Shown here: in pieces, positions 9,775 through 22,327 of the stretch
How positions within the stretch are numbered: the stretch's first letter is position 1
Layout: the number at the start of each line of letters is the position of its first letter
Assembly (NCBI GenBank): GCA_021904315.1
Contig: CM038918.1
Location: 2,495,349 to 2,559,348, forward strand
Origin: Sphagnum magellanicum
Lineage: Eukaryota > Streptophyta > Sphagnopsida > Sphagnales > Sphagnaceae
Reading direction: 5' to 3'
Length of the DNA: 64,000 nucleotides
Made by a program: the position numbers and the translations under genes
The notes under the pieces: generated by a model
Database searches by the model: none
Seen by the model: the letters and a program-made list of their open reading frames with translations, nothing else
Told to the model about the DNA's origin: nothing

Positions 9775-12700
9775 CTACCTTGCATATGGCATGCCCATGA
9801 TATCTGGGCTGCTTGAGCTGGGGAAATTTGTTTGCAAATTGTCTGTTTCACTGCTGCTGGACATGTACCGGACATGGGGGTTGGAACCTGGAATATGGTG
9901 GTTGTTGGTGTTGTTCCTTGCCATTGTTGTTGCTGTGATGGGTCTAGCAATTGTTGGTGCAAAGCTTGGATCTGACTGCATGCTGATAGATGAGCCATCA
10001 TAGGATTGCATGCTTGTTTCCATTTCAATGGCTTCTCTCAGATCACTCACCACTTGTCTCATTGTTGGCCTGTTTACACCACGTGGTTGAATGCTCAGAA
10101 CTGCAATTTCTGCTACTTTCCAAATGCTCTCCAGCTTGTAGTTGTCTCCCATTGCTTTGTCAATTATGTTGTTGATATCTCCTGCTTCTATATGTGGTTT
10201 CACCTGAAATAACAATTATACAACACCAGATTAACATGAATTGTACAATCATGGCCAACTGACATGAATTAAACAACACCCAAATTAACATTGATTATAC
10301 AACACCCAATTAACATAAATTACGGAATACCTGACCAACATTGACTTCTACAATACGCAAAATACATTGATTATACAACATGCAATTGTAGATCAAGTCA
10401 GCCCTTTTGTTGTTTGCTTGAATATTAATTGGATATTGTGTTTAGAATCATTATAGAGTATAGTAGCTTAAGAGATTTTTGGCCCCTAGGTAATAGGTCT
10501 ATTTTTATATGAAGATTTTTGAAAGATGATGTGTTGGCTTGTGAAACTTGAGATTAATTATAGAGTTATAGTATCTTGAAGGATTTTGGTTTCTTTTAGA
10601 GGGATTTTGGAAGATTATATTTTTTGTATGGTGAAATATTTGAGATTCCATAAATCTTCTTTTGCCTTCAGATACTTTAAATGTAAATGGCAAGACCACA
10701 GTGTGACACACCCCTTGCTTACAATCTATTGAAGGCAAGTGACATTGGGTGAGATACCAGGTACTACAAGTAAGCTGAAAACTTGGAGATTCAGTGTAAT
10801 AAACTTAATAGTTTAAAATGTAAAGCAATTTTGCAACTTACCCATTCACCAATGTTCCATTCCATTCGATCATGCAATGTTGTGTCTATTGATTGCCGTC
10901 CACATATCAGTTCCAACAGTACAATCCCAAAGCTGAAGACATCACTCTTGTCTGTCAATTTTTGCCTTGTGTAATACCTAAGCAATAAGTAAAACAAAGT
11001 TAGTTACATGACAAGAAAGAAGAAGATTCCACGCTTTTGTTTCACAAACCAAAATGTCCAAATGCAACCAATTTTTTAGTTTCAAATACATCTTTCCAAA
11101 ACTAGACCAACAAAATAAAGGAATTTAAACGGTGTCAAGAATCTGAAACTAAAATTTAATACATGTGTTTTTCATGCACAACTTATGATTTTCAAAATGT
11201 AAGTAGACTTTCGGCGAGCATAAATTGAGGCACAACTTATGGCTTTTAAATTTATATGTAGACTTTGGGACAGGAATCTTGAGAGGACACGTACTCAGGG
11301 TCGAGATAGCCGGTTGTGCCCTTGACCACTGTTGAAACATGAGAAACATTTTCATTAACAACTGCTTTGGAAAGTCCAAAATCGGCGACCTTAGCCATCA
11401 TATTTGCTGCAAGAAGAATGTTGCTACTCTTTACATCGCGATGATGGAAGGCACACAGCCTGTGTGTAAATACTCCAATCCTGCACAAAACAAAATTTGG
11501 ATTCAAAATATACCCAACAAATTATCTTATGAGTTAGTCATCTTTATTGGTCAACTTTTATCATTAATTGAATTAAAGATGAAATTCATCATAGATATAA
11601 TTGATGTATCTTTGCTTATTTGTGATGTTAAAATATGTTGATTTGTCCCTATTATTTAGGGCAAATGTGGGCAGGTAATTTTAGTTCATTGGGAGCATCG
11701 CCCGTAGGGGGGCATTGTGCTTGGTAAGGCCTCTATTTGGGGCTATTATGCTTTGAAGGCCCCACAACCACCGACTTTACCTGTTTCAATGGGTTTTCAT
11801 GTAGGTTAAGGTTGACCTAATTCAGGTATTATGGTTCTAAGCCCTATACTCTTGAGGTTACTGCCCCTTGGGTCTAGGGAGCTTAAACCATAACCCCTTC
11901 AATGGGGAGCCTTCCCTTGCCCCTCCGATATAGGGACCTTACGACCATAACACATTCTGGGGGAGCCTTACTTTAGGATTACACTATACACATCAAAACC
12001 TAGAACATACCCACACATTGATTGCAAGCAAGTTGTAAGAAAATACAATTGAACCCAACCTTCAGCAGCATTAAGAGCAATGTCAAGTCGAGTCCTCCAA
12101 CTAATCGGATTGTTGCGTGCCTTTGCAGTACCTGAAACATAGGTCTAATTTAGGACTGACTATCGGTGGCCAAAATATATAAATAAAATGTGCAATAAAA
12201 AAAGGGTGATCCACGTTATAAACATAAAGTAAGTGATTGAATAAATAATACATATTTATTTTTTTATCAATTTATTCAATTTATCAATAATACATTCAAT
12301 TATGTTTGAACAAGCATGATTAGCATTAAACCACCACTTTAGAATTTTCCAGGTAGTCTTACCATAAAGACTTTCATGCACAGTTCCACCTGGCATATAT
12401 TCATATATCAATATTTGTTCCTTGCCCTCTTGGCAATATCCAACTAAAGCCACCAAGTTCTTGTGGTGCACTCTACATAGAAGATCAACCTACAAAATGT
12501 TGAAAAAAATGGATTATAGTTAAGACCAAAAGGGTTTTTTAATTCCCAATTTTGTGAGTTATGAGGACTAGCAATTGCTTGCACTAGGATTTAGCCAAAT
12601 TTGGATACTAGATGTCATAGAGGAAAGTAGAGATTATTTGGAACCCTATTATATCCTAGTGACATGCAAGAAGCTATGGTCTGAATTTCAACTTTTTTTT

Positions 12701-13228
12701 TCCTTGGGTCAATTTTTTCAAAAATATCCTTTGCCTCAATCATAGCACTTTTTCTTTTGGTGGTGAAATTCTGCACTTGTGGTCACTTGTGGCAAAATTT
12801 CTTCAAATTTTTTTCACTTTGATCAGCTTCCAATTTTGAGCGTATCAATTGGATTTTAGGGTTTAAGATGTTAAGTTCCACAATAAGTATTAGACTATGT
12901 AACAATGAAATAAACATACAAAGAACTAATTTATGAAAATCAAATCAATTGCTGTGAAACATGATTATAGTTTGTGAACAACAACTATTAATTGGTGTGA
13001 GATAATAATTTACCTCATTGTAAAATTCTTTAGCCCCTTGCTGTGAAGTGCGAGACGCCCTCTTGACCGCAACCTCTTGTCCATCAGGCAATTTTCCATA
13101 ACACACGGTTCCAAAACTACCTTCTCCAAGGGTTTGTTTGAAATTGTTGGTCATGGCAATCACCTCCGCAAAAGAGTACTCTTGTGCAACATTTGCCCCA
13201 CCTGGATGTTCTTGCCCCTTACCCAAAA
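9775..13228 (-). pseudogene. copy A exons 10-15: Ser/Thr kinase domain, frame broken at catalytic loop
   Basis: Exon 10 (13228-13014) holds the glycine loop [11 protein letters not shown] and VAVK lysine. Exon 11 (12489-12363) has the [17 protein letters not shown] block and exon 12 (12131-12060) helix E. Exon 13 (11480-11295) has the catalytic loop [11 protein letters not shown] (VADFGLSK) and the activation segment [10 protein letters not shown]. Exon 14 (10977-10842) has the KSDVFSFG block, and exon 15 (10203-9775) the last lobe and a Ser/Asn-rich tail ending MGMPYAR. In exon 13 the upstream frame ([13 protein letters not shown]) and the HRD frame do not agree. Compared with copy B, 4 nt are missing just before HRD (11435-11446 encodes His-His-Arg-Asp in the shifted frame). 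A translated product would lose the catalytic domain. Confidence 0.85.
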
Positions 13229-13660
13229 CTATACAAACAATTAAGAATTAAATGTTAGATCCTTGTAAACTAACATATATTACATAAACAACATACATAT
13301 TAAGTAATTGACTAGATGAAACCAATTCAAACTCAACTCAAGTTAGTTATGTGTGAACTCATTGTCATTTAAATAAGATATTTTTAACAATACATCAAAC
13401 ATATTTGATCACAATGGTTTTATTTATAATATCACAAACAACAAATCTAACTTAGTTTTTAAGTTCTTGTCGATGTGGTGGAATATTAAACACTAGTGGT
13501 TACAATTGTATGTTTTTCTTTTTCTAAATTTTGATTTTCAAATGAACTAATATGACAACACCAACACGTTTTCCTTAAATAAAATGGAGAAGAAATTTTC
13601 ACTCTAGAATAAAAAAGTAATTTGGAAACATAGAAAGCTAAGATGAATAAACCCACAAAC

Positions 13661-13884
13661 CTGGTCCTCCTCCTCCTGATTTGGTTGGACGTTTGTAGCA
13701 AAAAACATAAATTAGTGTAAGAGTGATTGCAACCACCGCCACAAACAGACCCCCAACCACACCTCCAACAATGGCTGCTATGTTGGTGCTGTGATTTGTA
13801 CTATTACTTATAGGACTGGGTGTTGGTGATGAAAATGAAGGGCATCCACTGGTCACGTTGCATAACAGTGGGTTTCCAAAATCC
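13661..13884 (-). CDS. copy A exon 9: transmembrane segment
   Basis: The exon carries a Ser/Pro-rich stalk after the last LRR (NVTSGCPSFSSPTPSPIS), then one membrane helix ([20 protein letters not shown] and onward to IYVFCY). A basic stop-transfer stretch (YKRPTKS) and a glycine run follow. The small-residue GGVVGG pattern inside the helix could favour helix pairing. Confidence 0.9.
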
Positions 13885-14175
13885 CTATGATATTATCACA
13901 AAGACACAAGCACAAATTAAAATAAATTAATCAAACATCAAATTTTAGTTGTACATCACAACTTTGAACTAAACATTTAAAAACATGAAAATTCGTTACA
14001 ATGATTTTGTAAACCCTTTTGTTGATGTCTTGACATATTAACAATAATCCACAAATTGAAATATTCTGTGAGCAAGCAAGTGGGTGGTGTTGTGTGAGGT
14101 CTAGATGGTAGGTACATATAATTATCATCTTGTAAGTTTCACACAAAGAGCATATAGTAAGCAAATATGACTTAC

Positions 14176-16879
14176 GCCAGAGTCAAGTTCTTCTCGTGCA
14201 ACAAAGCTGAAGGTATTGTCCCACTCAAGTTGTTATTTGACAAAAGTCTGTCACCATGTCAAAGGCAAAAGATTTATCAACATCAGCCACCCATACGACT
14301 TAGTTACCACCTTGGCTGTGTGTGAAAGCAAAAATGAAAATCATGAAACAAAAATGTGCAAAATAAATGTATAAGAAAAACATTTATAAATCTACTTACA
14401 GTTCTTGCAAAGACGGTAACGATGTGAGCCAAACAGGAATTTCACCCGTAATTTTATTATTTTCTAATCGTCTGCACATGTGAAAGGCCAATTTAATAAT
14501 AATGCATTCAAGCCAAATGAATTTGCCACTTTTAATGAAATGGCCAAATTAGAACAAAACCAAGGTGATTGATTGCCAATTTTCAGACGCTGGCTTCATT
14601 ACAAATAAGTCTTGTTTGTATAAATTAATGGTGACCAAGCTTTACATCCATACAATATGTCCATTGAAAAACTTTGTTCAATGTATTGTTTGGGTCAATT
14701 TGTGATGACAATGTGAAAATATCTCGCTAATATTCAACACAAGAAACATTTATTTTTAGGGTTCCCTATGGGACTTTCTCAAGGGACTTGAATTTCCCCT
14801 ATGCAAGTTCATGAAATGGTTTGTTTGATAATTGGGAAAATAAAAGTATCCCTCTGTTTCACAATTTGGAATATCTAACAAATTAAAAGATGTTAACTTA
14901 CTTCTAGATTGAAAAATAAAAGGAGTTGGAAATACGTACATTGATTGAAGATTTTTTAAATCACTTAAGTCTGGTATGGGTCCCTCCAATGAATTGTGGT
15001 CTAGCCACCTGTTACATAACATTCACAATGTTGGGCCCATATGTAAATGAAAATTAGGTGAATTTGATCAAATGAACCAACATTTGTTAAATTTTTGTAT
15101 TTTATACCAAAGTTCCATTTTTTATTATCGTATTCCAACACAACTCCAACATCAACCACAGTTACATGCTACAAAATCATCAAATTAGGCAACAAATGTC
15201 TTAGACAATTGCCAAACAATTGTTTTTTTTTCAAATTTTTGAAGTAGTACTATGAAATGAGCATCCCAAGCTAGATTTAGCATTTACTGACAATAGTTTC
15301 TAAAAGAGCGTCCAAAGTTTTCTCCAATCCACAACACGTTGGCAATAGAGATTTGTTTTGGGGGGCAGGGGGCTAAGTTAGAAAATGGCAACATTTTTTC
15401 AAAAACCAATTTTTTTTTTTTTTTTGTGGCAATGCTTTTGTAAAACAGCAAGTCACTAAGGTTTCAAATATCAACAAATTTTGCAAATTTCAAATATAAT
15501 TCCTCAGGTGTGGAAAATGCATATAACTTGGTTAGCACACAATAATTCTTCCTTTTCTTTTAATTGAAGAAATGACGGAAAGTCAAAAAAATTGCTTACA
15601 GTTGAGTAAGTGCTGTTAGATTACTTAGGGCAGCTGCAGGTATACTACCTGTCAAATTATAATTGGAAAGCTTCCTGCCAACAAGCAACATCCACAATGT
15701 TAAAAAAAACTCAAATTGTAGTTATAATGAGTGACATGCTTACAAAATTACCCATTAAATCACATACATTTTCTGAATCTAACGTAATGGATGAAGGATT
15801 TGAATCACAACTACAATTTCACACAAATTGTATTATACACAATTGAAGTCCTAAACCTTTTTCACTTTCTAAAGTTTCATGATGTTAGCTACTTTGGGTT
15901 GTTGAATGGGTTCATGTGTACTCAACCAAGTGATGTTGGCTAAACCAAATGGATTTAAATTGAACAAAAGAAAACATCTAATTGAAAACTTGAACTCAAT
16001 AGTTATGTTCATTTTTGGAGGATACCAATCAAGCTGTTGACATTTCACCAATTGTTAATCAAGGTTCTTGAATGGTTGATTAATAAATTTATATCTAGTA
16101 TTCAGGTCATCTTTACTTAACACATATATATATCATAATTAGAAGGTTTAACCAATATGGTTAACTAGTTTCAAATTTCAAACCAACTTCTAAAGTCTAT
16201 TGAAAAATATGACACCCTCCAAAACACAACCTAAGATGCAAATACTACATATTATTGAGTGCAAACACAATTCCGATGTATCATCCCATCCCTGTGATAA
16301 CCAGTGTTGAGTCACTTTTAGAATGAAGTCCATTAATTATTAACCCGAATTTATACCCACTTCCACACTGGTTCTGCAAATATTCGAAGAAAAGGTTTTG
16401 GTATACTATAATCACTGTCCTCAAAACTAATATGAGAATGTCAAAGAACTGGCCAGAGAACCATCGGTTCTTTGTCAATTCTCTCATGAGAAAACTGTCA
16501 GTTCTTTAAAGTTTTTGAAATAACTGGAACTAGTTGTTCTTTGATTCTGAAAAGACTCCAATGAACCTAGACTGGTGATTCTCTAATTCTGAAATGTTCA
16601 AAGAATTGGAACAAATGGTTCTTTAAAAAATCAAAGAACCGTGCAACACTAGTTATAACAACTAGGTGACAAAGAAATTGTGGAGAGAGATTAAATGACA
16701 AGTCATGGACCAACATAATTAGGAAAGAAGGTGATGAATGATTTGTTTCACTTACAGAGTCTCAACCCTAGGAATTGTGTCATTGGTGCATGTAATCCAA
16801 TCATAAGGAGTGTAGGCACATGGATCTCCAAGCCAAGAAGTGAGATTAAAAGCTTCCTTCACACTTTCAATCCCAAGCG
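14176..16879 (-). CDS. copy A exons 4-8: hinge and leucine-rich repeats
   Basis: Exon 4 (16879-16756) gives [17 protein letters not shown], the linker with the GDPC motif that precedes LRRs in this family. Exons 5 (15674-15600), 6 (15008-14940), 7 (14471-14400) and 8 (14247-14176) each encode about one 23-24 residue LRR. Examples are [45 protein letters not shown] and [15 protein letters not shown]. Every one of these small exons is in phase 2, so each repeat could be skipped or duplicated without frame loss. The region is open throughout. Confidence 0.9.
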
Positions 16880-18187
16880 CTAAACACTCAACCCACCAAT
16901 CCAACAACAAACAACATAATATAAGTTAGATGTGATATACACTTGGAATTATCTTTGTTATTATTGGCAACCAATTAAAAACCTTGCACTAATTTATCAT
17001 GGTTATGAGTCAAGTCCAATAAGGCTATAACAACAAACCAAACATAATTTTTCATTTCAAAAATGAGACCTAACAACCTTGACCAATGTATTCCAAGCAT
17101 GGACATTATATTCTTAGTTGCAAAAATTTGTCATACCACAACCTTGCTGATTTTAGTTCAAATAACTATGGACAAGGTATTCAAAAGCTTGAGCCTGGCA
17201 ATGGACTGGAGCAAGCTATCTACCTTTCACCTACTAACCTACCTGTTCTATGAGAACAATCAGCTGATTGATCACAGCCAATAGGTGAATGCCATGTCAG
17301 CAAACTTTATCAAAATGTCTCGCCATGAAAGCCAATTAAGTTAAATTCTCAAAACAACAATTCAAGACTTGTAGAATTCAAGCCCTACTTCAACATAATT
17401 TGCAAATTATACTGTACCAATTTCAAGGTTGGAAATCTGAAATTTAGATTTTCTAAATCTCACAATTAGAAATCCTCTCTATTATTATTATTATCACAAA
17501 TTATTAATACTATAAATTTAGATCTAAATTTGTGGTACAACACAAGCCATCTATAGAACAAAAAGTGTCCTTTTCAACCTAGTGAAATCTTTGGATTTAG
17601 CAACCTCAATTTTGCAACTTTGAATCAGAGTACATAACTTTTGGAAGTTGCAAAACCCAAGTAACTTGCTAAACTCAAATCATTTCACTTGACTGAAAAG
17701 GACAATTTGAAATTCTCGTTTTCTTTTTTGGTTGAAAAGGATTACTATGATTTGGATCGACACAGCAAGAAGGATTAACTTAGGGCCACTTTAGGCAAGG
17801 ATCCAAGGTCCAAGTTCCAATGAAATAGAACAAGCCTATTGGATGAGAGCCATAAATTGGACCCATGGCCTTTAGATGAGGATCCAAGACCAAAAAGTGG
17901 CAAATGGAGGCCGAACCTACATGGTACCATTTTGGAGGGAAAATCAATTGGTTCAAGCGTTCAAACCAAAAGCAAAAAAGTCTAGCTGACAAGGAGAGCT
18001 CATGAATTGAAGAACCAAGATGCACGTTAGGGTTCAACTCAAGGATTCAATTTGCTTCAAAATGAGTCCAATTGGACCATGAACCCTCATCTAAAGTGGG
18101 GCCTTATTAGTACAAGTGATGATGAAGGAAGGAAGTTGCTGAACCAGGGATCAAGGGGGGATGGGCTGAAGGAAGTAAGTTACTTAC

Positions 18188-18699
18188 CATCTGAGACAAA
18201 TGTTAGATTGGGTGCAGGTGGCAACAAAAGAAAAAGCTCAAGAGCATTCAAAATGGGACCCAGTTGAGAATCCGCATGAGGAATCAACTGAATGCTTCCA
18301 CTGCTGCTGTTGAAGGTGACGTTGGTACCCACCACCTCCCACGCCATGTACATCCCACCAGCCAGCGACACAACGGAGATGTTGAGGTAGTAGTCTTCGG
18401 ACGGGCCCTGGTTTAGGACGATGTCGAACTCTCGCGTCTGGTTGTGCGCTAGCGGATCGATTTCTGCGAAGTAAAACGCCACATAGTAGTTGCTGTTGTC
18501 GGACGTTACATAGGGTAACGTCAGGTTCAGACCTTGTCCTCGTGGCCACGACTCTGCGCTTTGCATCACTAGCTCCGGTACCATATCCAGCGGACCCGAT
18601 ACATCCACTGGAGTCGTCGTGTTGATCGCGAAGCTCTAGATTGGATTCACTTGCGGTATATCGGTTTGCCACCGACGATCATACACATCATACGGGTAC
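18188..18699 (-). pseudogene. copy A exon 3: second half of malectin-like domain, with in-frame stop
   Basis: After the acceptor TTGCAG the frame reads YPYDVYDRRWQTDIPQVNPI, then TAG (18636-18638), then SFAINTTTPVDVSG and on to [17 protein letters not shown] and LNALELFLLLPPAPNL. All the rest is open and family-like, so the stop is a point lesion (TGG or CAG to TAG would do). An AG at 18634-18635, just past the stop, would as acceptor keep the frame and skip 22 codons including the stop. It has no pyrimidine tract, so its use is doubtful. The exon is markedly GC-richer than the flanking introns. Confidence 0.85.
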
Positions 18700-19331
18700 C
18701 TGCAATACATATTTATATATATACAACTTTGTGAGGTTCATGTTGGTGCTAATGAAGGGACTCTTTCCGTTAGGCTGTTCTCATGATCACGCTTACACAC
18801 ACTGTGCTGCGAGCGATCACAGCGACGTCATGGAAACTTGAAATTAAGCTGCCTACATAGGACCTAATTTCTTCCTGCACTGACAGTCGCTTTCCACTGG
18901 AGAGTTGCAAGAGCGTTGAAAAATATATGTTATGAATCGTGTTAGGAACTCAGGGAACACATATAATTCCCATGAGAAAAGGACAGATGTCACTGTTATA
19001 TATAGTGAGTCACGGTTTGATTCTTTTAACTCTTGCAATCGATCAATGCTTCACAAGTAGAATTGTGAGATGACATAGTAGAACACAGCTAGCTAGCTGA
19101 AAAAACATAATGAAAAGCTGTTGTGATCACAGCAGCCTAATGGAAAGAAAGATGTCCTTTGAAGTATTTCACTCGCACTAGCTTTTTGGGTTAAACAGGT
19201 TGACTAGGCTAATGAGTGAGAGAATGCTTAGTAGTACTGAGTAGTGTTACACAGTGAGACAATGCTGCTTCAAGACTAGCTCTCGGCGCTGTTTCAAGGA
19301 GATTGGGAGGAGTTTTTCTAGCTAGATGTAC

Positions 19332-19863
19332 CTTATGATAGGTGTGGAGCCGCCGAAATTGGCATGATAAATATTGAACAAGTAGGAGCCTTGTTGCACA
19401 ATCTTATACATGTTGGCGGTGTCAAGAGGCCTCAACTCCAGAGAAGATATGAAAGGGTCGCCAGTGATGCGCCCAAGACAAACATAAATAGTGTCTTTGG
19501 TGGCGGACAAGTAGCCCTCATAGTATTGTACATTATTCTCTGCGGAGCCTGTAAAATAAATTGGGCCAACTGACAGTGCCTCGATCTCAAGGTAGAAAGT
19601 GGGCGGAGCACCAGTGCCAAGAAAGTTGGCGTACAAGAAATAGACCCGAACCATATAGGTGTTGTTTTGAATTGCAGGCAACACGTAACAGTCCTTGCTT
19701 CTGCCCTCCGGGAAGTATCTCAAGCTCTGCAGAGTTTTTGTGTCCGATGTCACAAGATCGAAGTTTTGGCCTGTGAATGTGTAGCCTGTGTCCGGCACCC
19801 ATGTGATGTTGTTGGCGTCAGTGTACGCTGCACCGCTTAATCCGCAGTCGATACTGATAAAAC
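19332..19863 (-). CDS. copy A exon 2: first half of malectin-like domain
   Basis: The product runs from FISIDCGLSG through WVPDTGYTFTGQN, LRYFPEGRSKDCY, VRVYFLYANFLG and PFISSLELRPL to HANFGGSTPIIR. The motifs Ile-Asp-Cys-Gly, Leu-Arg-Tyr-Phe-Pro and Ser-Leu-Glu-Leu-Arg-Pro-Leu are the signature of the plant malectin-like domain. The exon ends in the Arg codon (AG|G), and the next exon continues Tyr-Pro, as in the family. Copy B lacks this exon entirely. Confidence 0.9.
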
Positions 19864-19963
19864 CTGTACAAATCACACTGTGCGTGTGAGACATTCAGCA
19901 TAAGAACAAGAGCAAGATCACGGAATCACTCAAGAACTCAGCTTTGCTATAAGCTGATCGCAC

Positions 19964-20066
19964 CTGGTTGGGCTTGTACTAGTGTCAACGGAACAGAAAC
20001 GCATGACAGCAGCGCGATGACAACGACTGCTACATCCAACATCCGCAATGGCGACATCATATTCAT
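19964..20066 (-). CDS. copy A exon 1: signal peptide
   Basis: The exon encodes MNMMSPLRMLDV followed by a hydrophobic run (AVVVIALLSC) and LTLVQAQP, a typical secretory signal with a likely cleavage near VQA|Q. I chose the ATG at 20064-20066 as the first of a cluster of Mets before the hydrophobic core. The donor is CCAG|GTGCGA, phase 1, and the following intron is only 99 bp. Confidence 0.85.
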
Positions 20067-21465
20067 GTCCGGCTGCAACTTCTGATGGTAGCACATGACT
20101 TCCTCCAGATGCGTATCAGTGCAGATCTACTTCGCAGTCTATTGGGTTCACTGACCGATTTTCCCTTATGGTCCCTGCGTCCTTCTGTGGGTTCAAGCAT
20201 TCTGAAGTCAGTTGCATCTACACAAATGCAGTAGCGGGGGAGTAGCATACACATGAGTAATGTTTTGTAGACTGTCAAAAGCTGCGACTACTATTCTTCA
20301 AGGTTACAACCTCCCTAACAGCTTTATAGAGTGCAAGACATCATGACAAGACGGGAATATATATGTCGAGTACTCATACAGCAAAACCGTGATCAAAGGT
20401 GTCATCAACGGTGACTGGCGGCCGGACCAGTTGTTCGGCTGTTCACGTAAGCTGCTGCAAAGTCATCACGAACTCATCATCCTCTTGAAGCTTGCAAATA
20501 TATGATCTCTACCTTTTGGATCTGTCGCGGCAAGCTCAGCTGAGGACTCTCAACGAGCTCACTCAAAAGTCGAGAGGTGTCACATCTAGTATAATATCAT
20601 GACTACCTGCCAGTGCTCAACCAATCCTTCGAAGGCAAGAAGCATTCCATGTGCTCACGCGATGCAGTCAAGGAAACAGGAGGGGGGGGGGACAGGAAGC
20701 AGAAGAAGAAAGAAACCCACGAGTCCGATGCGCACTGCAGGAGACACAAGCTAGTCGGATCATCAGCTGTGTATCTATTGTGGATAGCTGCAGCAAGCTA
20801 GAGAGCTATTCTCTATGAGACTCTAGCCAGCCAGTGAGCGGAAATTCGATGGAACCCAGCAAGAGGTTCGATTCTTCTCTACCGCGTCGCCAAATATAAT
20901 TTCCTTCAACCCTCATTACCGACGATCGGTAAGCTGCTCCGGCTTCTTGCGGGTGTGCATTGCGTCGGCCGCCCAACTCGGGTGCTTAATTAAGCTCATT
21001 GAATACTGCAATCTACAAGCTATTGCAAATTGTAGTCTGCAGCTGGTGCTTCTATATTAAGCTATCCAGCCCAGCTAGTGACCGTGGAAGAAAACGCAAC
21101 CAAGCAAGTGGCAAACCATCAATAGTAATTTGTTGCACTTTCGTTCGCTTGGAGAGAGTACAAATAAAACACAATTTGACAGTGTCAGAAATAATACATA
21201 AAAGTAGCTGTTCTGTTATATATAGGACACACAATCGTCGGCAAGTTAATCTAATTCATTTGGCTGTCCTCTAGTAAGATGATGGATCCCAGGAACGAAC
21301 GACTAGATAACTGCAGCAGCAAATGGCAGCAGCTGACACATTTACTGCGCGCTTGTCTAGACAAGTCGTAGAGAGTCAAGTCAGCTAGCTCCTAGGTCGG
21401 AGATTAACCAAGCCCTAGCTAGAAGGCTAAGGACAAGATTTAGAGCTGCCCCTGCACTACATTAG
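20067..21465. other. upstream region of copy A
   Basis: This is a GC-richer region with no recognised gene. A TATATAT-like stretch at about 20356-20364 lies roughly 290 bp upstream of the copy A start codon and is a weak core-promoter candidate. A G-run is at about 20682-20690. The short ORFs on both strands show no recognisable domain. Confidence 0.45.
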
Positions 21466-21823
21466 GCTCAGGCCTCACCTCTATGTCCCAAGGAAATATA
21501 GCAGTTTTCGCCCAGGCAGGGCAGCCTCACTACCACCCAGCCAGATGCGGGAGACAACAGCCCACCAGGCAGGGCAGCTTTGCTACCACCCAGCCAAGTG
21601 GGGAATACATCGGTTCTCCAGGCAGGGCAGCCTCACTACCACCCAGCCAGGTGGGGAATAAAGCAGTTTGCCGGGCAGGCCACCGTCATTACCACTAGGA
21701 TTGGGTGGTAGCATAAACTGCTAACAACCTGGTTGGGGTGGTAGTGAGGCTGATTTCCTGCTGTGCTGCCCGGGAGAACTGCTATATCCCCTTGGGACAT
21801 AGTGCCAAGGCCTAGGCTCGGCT
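21466..21823. mobile_element. fold-back element with internal tandem repeats
   Basis: The left end contains CTATGTCCCAAGG, then ATATAGCAGTT, then GCCTCACTACCACCCA. The right end carries the same series inverted (21733-21802). The symmetry extends outwards through an AGGCCT-like block. Between them are three units of about 60 bp built on CAGGCAGGGCAGC and CTACCACCCAGCCA. Long imperfect inverted ends with internal repeats are typical of fold-back or Mutator-like non-autonomous elements. I could not fix a target duplication. Confidence 0.65.
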
Positions 21824-22327
21824 CCCCTATATTTCTAGACATGGAGCTGTTCTTTTCGTGCTACCTCCAAGACTTCACACCTGCGTGCCACGATTCACTA
21901 ACTGGAAGGCACCAAAAATGTGAATGGAGTCTGAGGTCGAAATTGACTAATTAGAATCATTTGTCACTGAAAAAAACTAGTTGCAAGGATCAGGAGGAAG
22001 TTGTCACTTCTCTTCCAGTGAAATACCTAGGAAGAGAATGGGAGGAGAACCTGCTGCCACTCTAGGGGAGAAAGTCGAGGGAAAGTTCTTATTGCCGTGC
22101 TGACGAGGCCTGTAGCGCAGGGACCCGGTTCACTCCTGATCAATTTCTGCGTGGGCTTTTCCAAGGGGGGGTGTTTCGGGTTGGAAACAATGTGCCCCTA
22201 GTTGTTAATGCAGTCAGTACAAGAGACTACTGTTGCAATTTTTTGCCCTTCGTCTGCCCTTTGCCCTGTGTTTTTTCAGCTTGTCATGTTTTGCACCCAT
22301 AACCTCCCATGTTATGCCTATTAATTA

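Larger units (their letters stand above)
9775..20066 (-). pseudogene. malectin-like LRR receptor kinase, copy A (15 exons, two lesions)
   Basis: A full-length plasma-membrane receptor kinase of the LRR-I type (malectin-like ectodomain, short LRR, TM, Ser/Thr kinase). Exons: 20066-19964, 19863-19332, 18699-18188, 16879-16756, 15674-15600, 15008-14940, 14471-14400, 14247-14176, 13884-13661, 13228-13014, 12489-12363, 12131-12060, 11480-11295, 10977-10842, 10203-9775. All introns are GT-AG and phases agree at each junction. The exons total 2948 nt, which is not a multiple of three. Two lesions break it: TAG at 18636-18638 (codon 233) and a 4-nt deficit in exon 13 compared with copy B. LRR-I kinases sense wall or pathogen cues in other plants; the ligand here is unknown. 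It could still give a secreted 232-residue malectin-like product. Sequencing error at both sites is the main alternative. Confidence 0.85.

Noticed and set aside
9675..10028. A 117-codon minus frame overlapping the end of the copy A kinase
   Set aside because: It is a shifted reading of the Ser/Asn-rich tail plus a purine-rich 3' flank; the frame used by exon 15 matches the kinase family through to its stop.
19364..19802. Open frames on the opposite strand and in other frames across the malectin exons of copy A
   Set aside because: They overlap a well-supported exon, lack domain content and owe their length to the GC-rich composition.
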